A DNA stretch of 64,000 nucleotides, taken from Deinococcus psychrotolerans (GTDB taxonomy: Bacteria; Deinococcota; Deinococci; Deinococcales; Deinococcaceae). Every line of letters begins with the position of its first letter. Position 1 is the stretch's first letter. The position numbers and the translations under genes were made by a program. This document shows, in pieces, positions 61,077-64,000 of this stretch. The notes under the pieces are model-generated. The model was not told where the DNA came from, did not search any database, and saw nothing but the letters and a program-made list of their open reading frames with translations. The stretch is from the NCBI RefSeq assembly GCF_003860465.1, contig NZ_CP034186.1, positions 186,001 through 250,000 of the forward strand. The letters run 5' to 3'.

Positions 61077-61537
61077 TGCTGGTCTTTGCTTTCAAGGCCG
61101 GTGAACTCCACGCCCAGCTTGACCCACAACTCGCACCAGAAACGTGCGCGGCGTTCAGTGAGGCGCTGAGAACGCCGGTGACCATCCGCACCCGTCACGC
61201 CATGTTCACCGGGCCGGAAATGTCGATGCAACTGCCCGCCGCTCAGTATCCGCAACTGCTTCAGGTGCCGCAGGAAGCCGCCGTCATTATGCCTGTAGAG
61301 GGACAGGTTCTGTTTACCAGCCTGCCAGCGCGGGTCTGGCCCGGCAGTTCGGAGCCAATTCTGGATCTGGGTATCTTTTACGGCCCATACGGACGAACGT
61401 TTTTTCCCAGCGGCTGGCTCCCCGGCAACGCCTTTGCTCACATCGCCGCTGAGCATTTTCCGCTTATGAAACAAATTGGTCGCTCACTCATTGAAAGCGG
61501 TGCCCAAGACGTTGAACTCTCGTTCAGATCAATTTGA
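61076..61537 (+). CDS. DUF3830-like cyclophilin-fold protein
   Basis: A 153-residue protein whose ATG overlaps the upstream TGA. Distinctive stretches are TIRTRHAMFTGPEMSMQLP, AVIMPVEGQVLFTS and DLGIFYGPYGRTFFPSGWLPGNAFAHI, which match DUF3830 proteins as I recall them. That family is small and uncharacterised, and often lies near amino-acid catabolic genes. It is the last gene of the plus-strand operon; the IS630 remnant begins 25 bp after its stop. Function unknown. Confidence 0.7.
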   Translation: MLVFAFKAGELHAQLDPQLAPETCAAFSEALRTPVTIRTRHAMFTGPEMSMQLPAAQYPQLLQVPQEAAVIMPVEGQVLFTSLPARVWPGSSEPILDLGIFYGPYGRTFFPSGWLPGNAFAHIAAEHFPLMKQIGRSLIESGAQDVELSFRSI

Positions 61538-61562
61538 AGTGCTGGGCAGTTGTGTTGCATTA

Positions 61563-61906
61563 GAGCATTTGTCGTAATGGCTATACGAATACAGCAGGGT
61601 TACATGGGTACAGCTCGGAATTGCGAACTCGGCTTGTCGCGCTGGTATTGGGTGGCGCTTCACCTGACGAAGCAGCGCGGCATCTCTCTGTTCATGTCGC
61701 TACCGTTAAAACTTATCTGGAATGCCATCGCCAAAATACCTTGTATGTGATCGCCAAACCGACAGGCAGTCACCGTACGGTGACTGCCCTCCACGAGCAA
61801 CAGCTTCTTGCACAGCTTGAAACCCACCGAGATGCGACCTTGCAAGAACAGACGAACATGCGACCGCTACAGAGTTGAAGACCAGTTTTAAGGCTGTTGA
61901 CCGCGT
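61563..61906 (+). pseudogene. 5' fragment of a second IS630 copy
   Basis: After TA (61561-61562) comes GAGCATTTGTCGTAATGG, matching the end of the IS630 element at 21.3-22.4 kb. The following frames encode LRTRLVALVLGGASPDEAARHLSVHVATVKTYLE, NTLYVIAKPTGSHRTVTALHEQQLLAQLETHRDATLQEQ, then, shifted, ELKTSFKAVDRV. This is the N-terminal third of the same transposase with at least two frameshifts. The DDE domain and right end are missing. Confidence 0.85.
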
Positions 61907-62002
61907 TTCTGGCGAGCAGGCTCACCGACATGTCTGGCACGGTGACAGAGTCCTCATCTTCCATTACCCGCTGCAAGCCTAGGACTTTGAAACTTGCCCA
62001 AT

Positions 62003-62668
62003 TTAGACGCTGTTCGCTAGGAGCGTCTGCAACATCTGCCGCACGGCCTCAAGTTCGTCCTCATTGATGGTGTGGCCCATTCGCGGGTAGATGCGCTTGT
62101 CCACCGTCGCGCCGTGTTCAGCGAGCACCCCGGCGCTTTCCTCCACGCGCCGTAGCGGAATATGACCGTCCACATCGCTGCACCCGATAAAGACGGGTGT
62201 GCCGTCCAAGTGGCCGATGGCGTCGCGAGGAGTGCCGTCCGGGCCGATCAGGCCGCCCGAGAAGGCGAAAACGCCGCCGTAGCGCCGGGCGTGACGGGCC
62301 ACGTATTCCAGCGCTAGGCACGCGCCCTGCGAGAAGCCGCCGATGACGATGTTCGCAGGTGCGATGCCCTGCCCGCCCAGCGTATTCACCACGTCGTCAA
62401 TGGCCTGCAAGCCCGACGACAGGCCGGGTTCGTTGCGCTCCAGCGGGGCCAGAAAGCTCTGCGGGTACCAAGTGTGGCCCTGAGCCTGCGGGGCGAGGTA
62501 CGCCAGGGTGGGCACGCCAAACTGCTGCGAGAGGCCCAGCATGTCCTCGGCGCTGCCTCCGCGTCCGTGAATCAGGATCACAGCAGCGCGCGCTTCTGTC
62601 AGGGCGGGGCCCGTGGACCTTACCGGCTGGCCCTGGTGGAGGCCGCTGATCTGGGAACGCTCAGGCAT
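62003..62668 (-). CDS. mhqD: Phospholipase/carboxylesterase family hydrolase (MhqD-like)
   Basis: A 221-residue serine hydrolase with VILIHGRGGSAEDML near residue 33, nucleophile GFSQGACLALEY with Ser near 113, Asp in CSDVDGHIP and His in RMGHTINEDE. It overlaps the upstream ring-cleaving dioxygenase gene by 8 bp. The same gene pair with a MarR regulator forms the mhq locus for methylhydroquinone and quinone resistance in Bacillus. It probably hydrolyses the ring-cleavage product or a thiol adduct. Confidence 0.8.
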   Translation of the reverse strand: MPERSQISGLHQGQPVRSTGPALTEARAAVILIHGRGGSAEDMLGLSQQFGVPTLAYLAPQAQGHTWYPQSFLAPLERNEPGLSSGLQAIDDVVNTLGGQGIAPANIVIGGFSQGACLALEYVARHARRYGGVFAFSGGLIGPDGTPRDAIGHLDGTPVFIGCSDVDGHIPLRRVEESAGVLAEHGATVDKRIYPRMGHTINEDELEAVRQMLQTLLANSV

Positions 62669-63641
62669 TCTGCCCGCCGATGGTTACGCCGTACTCGTGG
62701 TTCACGATGGGCCTGACCCGCGCCTCAATGGACGCGCGCTTGCTCTCGTACCACGCGGGCAACTTCAGGTGTTTGCCCAGTTCGTCCACACGCTCGTCGT
62801 CAGGGAAGCCGGGGGCGTCGGTGGCGATTTCGAACAGGATGCCGGAGTGTTCCCGGAAGTAAATGGAGTGGAAATACTGTCGATCCTGCACCGGAGTCAC
62901 ATCGTACCCGTGTTCGCTGAGCAGTTTCTGGTATTCCAGTTGCTCAGTGTCGTCCACGGTGCGCAGCGCGACGTGGTGAACGCTGCCCGCGCTGAATTGC
63001 CCGTGCGGTTTGCCAGGGCGCTCGACCAGATCCACGTACAGTCCCACACCCTCTGACTGGCCCCTGAAGCGGGTTCGCAGGCCCTCGGCGTCCGGCTCAC
63101 TACCAACTTTGCTAAACCCCAGCGGCCCGGTCAGCAGCGCCTCGGTACGCGCGGTCTGTCCCACCCAGCCGGTGACACTGTGAAAACCGCGCAGGGCGTG
63201 TTCGCGGGGCACCGGGCTGTTCGGCCAGAAGCGGGGCACGTCCGCGCCGTCCTCAAAGACCAGCTCGATCCACAGGCCATCGGGGTCTTCGAATCGGACG
63301 GCGGGGCTGCCAAAGCGCACCTCTTCGGTAAAGGTAATCTCAAAGCTGTTCAGGCGGGCCTTCCAGTAGTCCTGGGAGGCGACGGGGGCAGCGTAGGCAG
63401 CGGCCACGATCTCGCCGTTGCCGCGCCGTCCCCTGACCGCATTGGCCCAGGGAAAGTAGGTCATGATGGTGCCGGGCGCGCCGGTTTCATCGCCGTAGTA
63501 CAGGTGATAGGTGCCGGGGTCATCAAAATTGACGGTGACCTTGACCAGGCGTTGGCCGAGCACCTGGGTAAAGAAGTCGACATTCTTCTGGGGATCGCTC
63601 GCCATTACAGTGAGGTGGTGGAGTCCTTGAATGGGATTCAT
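62661..63641 (-). CDS. mhqO: VOC-family ring-cleaving dioxygenase (MhqO-like)
   Basis: A 326-residue protein made of two VOC (glyoxalase/extradiol dioxygenase) modules. Metal ligands are seen in GLHHLTVMASD near residue 6, in SVHHVALRTVDD near 220 and in HSGILFEIATDAPGF (Glu) near 270. Starting GLHHLTVMASDPQKNVDFFTQVLG fits the MhqO/LinE-type hydroquinone dioxygenases. With MhqD and a divergent MarR gene it looks like a quinone-detoxification operon, useful beside an aromatic-catabolism region. Confidence 0.85.
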   Translation of the reverse strand: MNPIQGLHHLTVMASDPQKNVDFFTQVLGQRLVKVTVNFDDPGTYHLYYGDETGAPGTIMTYFPWANAVRGRRGNGEIVAAAYAAPVASQDYWKARLNSFEITFTEEVRFGSPAVRFEDPDGLWIELVFEDGADVPRFWPNSPVPREHALRGFHSVTGWVGQTARTEALLTGPLGFSKVGSEPDAEGLRTRFRGQSEGVGLYVDLVERPGKPHGQFSAGSVHHVALRTVDDTEQLEYQKLLSEHGYDVTPVQDRQYFHSIYFREHSGILFEIATDAPGFPDDERVDELGKHLKLPAWYESKRASIEARVRPIVNHEYGVTIGGQNA

Positions 63642-63716
63642 ACATCCATTTTGACTTTAATATTTAACTGTATAGTGACTTATGATTCAAATTAAACTTT
63701 TTCTGGAGCCTTTAGA

Positions 63717-64000
63717 GTGGCAGCGATGACCGAGGAAGCTTTGAACAACGCGCTGCAGCAGCCCGCCATCCGGCTGTGGCGGCGCTTGGTCTTTACTACG
63801 CAGAACAAGATTCGTGAGGTGGAAACCGCGCTGGCTCCGCTGGAACTGACCATGACCGAGTTTGACCTGCTGGCCGTTCTGCGCCGGTTTGACGGCGCGA
63901 CGCAACAGGAGGTGGCCCAGCGACTGCTGTTCACTGAGGCCAATATGTCCTACCACGCCAAACGCCTGAGCGTGCGTGGTCTGATTGAGAGGCGCACTGC
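63717..64000 (+). CDS. MarR-family regulator, probable MhqR-like, cut by window end
   Basis: A GTG at 63717 follows GGAG by 8 bases; an ATG at 63726 is the other possible start. The frame runs to the window end and includes LTMTEFDLLAVLRRFDGATQQEVAQRLLFTEANMSYHAKRLSVRGLIERR, in order, the MarR winged helix. It is divergent from the mhqO-mhqD genes across a 75-bp AT-rich gap that would hold both promoters. A repressor of that operon responding to quinones is inferred. Confidence 0.82.
   Translation, partial: MAAMTEEALNNALQQPAIRLWRRLVFTTQNKIREVETALAPLELTMTEFDLLAVLRRFDGATQQEVAQRLLFTEANMSYHAKRLSVRGLIERRT

Overview
The window is GC-rich bacterial DNA that looks like Deinococcus or a close relative. 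I infer this from overall protein style: a class III UvrA-like ATPase, a secreted subtilase with SRSIWASG repeats, and IS630/IS5/IS701-type insertion-sequence debris. No rRNA or tRNA gene, CRISPR array, prophage or replication origin was seen. It reads as an accessory, catabolism-heavy region.

Layout. 1-2.6 kb: end of a dipeptide/oligopeptide ABC transporter (permease cut by the window edge, binding protein) and a divergent IclR regulator. 3.1-9.9 kb: a lipoprotein-type subtilisin protease, a TPR/HD-GYP/GGDEF c-di-GMP protein and a UvrA-like ATPase. 10.0-17.7 kb: a sulfur/persulfide island with a CsoR/CstR-like operator, a CstB-like persulfide dioxygenase-rhodanese fusion, two rhodaneses, a TauE/SafE exporter, a split YeeE/YedE transporter, a DsrE-like protein, the C-terminal stump of a sulfide:quinone oxidoreductase and a divergent LysR regulator. 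It is followed by an ankyrin protein and a GlcG/HbpS-like gene broken by one base. 17.8-20.3 kb: a two-component system. 20.5-22.4 kb: an insertion-sequence graveyard that includes a 132-bp MITE nested in a dead IS630 element.

22.4-38.4 kb: two complete branched-chain-amino-acid-type (HAAT) ABC transporter cassettes on the minus strand. Between them lie a 3-hydroxybutyrate dehydrogenase-like SDR and a large MalT/SARP-like regulator. An alpha/beta hydrolase sits inside the second cassette, and a MetX-like protein is divergent from it. A shattered IS5 element follows.

39.5-49.8 kb: a nine-gene plus-strand operon. It encodes a 2-aminobenzoyl-CoA monooxygenase/reductase-type enzyme, an SDR, a MarR regulator, an enoyl-CoA hydratase, an acyl-CoA dehydrogenase, an aryl-CoA ligase, an isatin-hydrolase-like cyclase, a benzoylformate-decarboxylase-like ThDP enzyme and a RidA protein. 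Together they suggest CoA-dependent aerobic breakdown of anthranilate or isatin/indole-derived compounds.

49.9-61.5 kb: a divergent eleven-gene regulon. The minus arm has an M24 peptidase, a peptide ABC binding protein with two permeases, an XRE-cupin regulator and an M29 aminopeptidase. The plus arm has two more M24 enzymes, a class V PLP enzyme, a FAD amine/amino-acid oxidoreductase and a DUF3830-like protein. The two arms share a promoter region with a repeated TTGAACTTTG motif. No ATP-binding subunit for this transporter is seen. This is the best candidate for an undescribed catabolic system. 61.6-64 kb: another IS630 remnant and an mhqD-mhqO / MarR (mhqR-like) quinone-response locus cut by the window end.

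Function calls come from reading motifs by eye and no database search was run. Many start codons were chosen from ribosome binding sites and gene overlaps.
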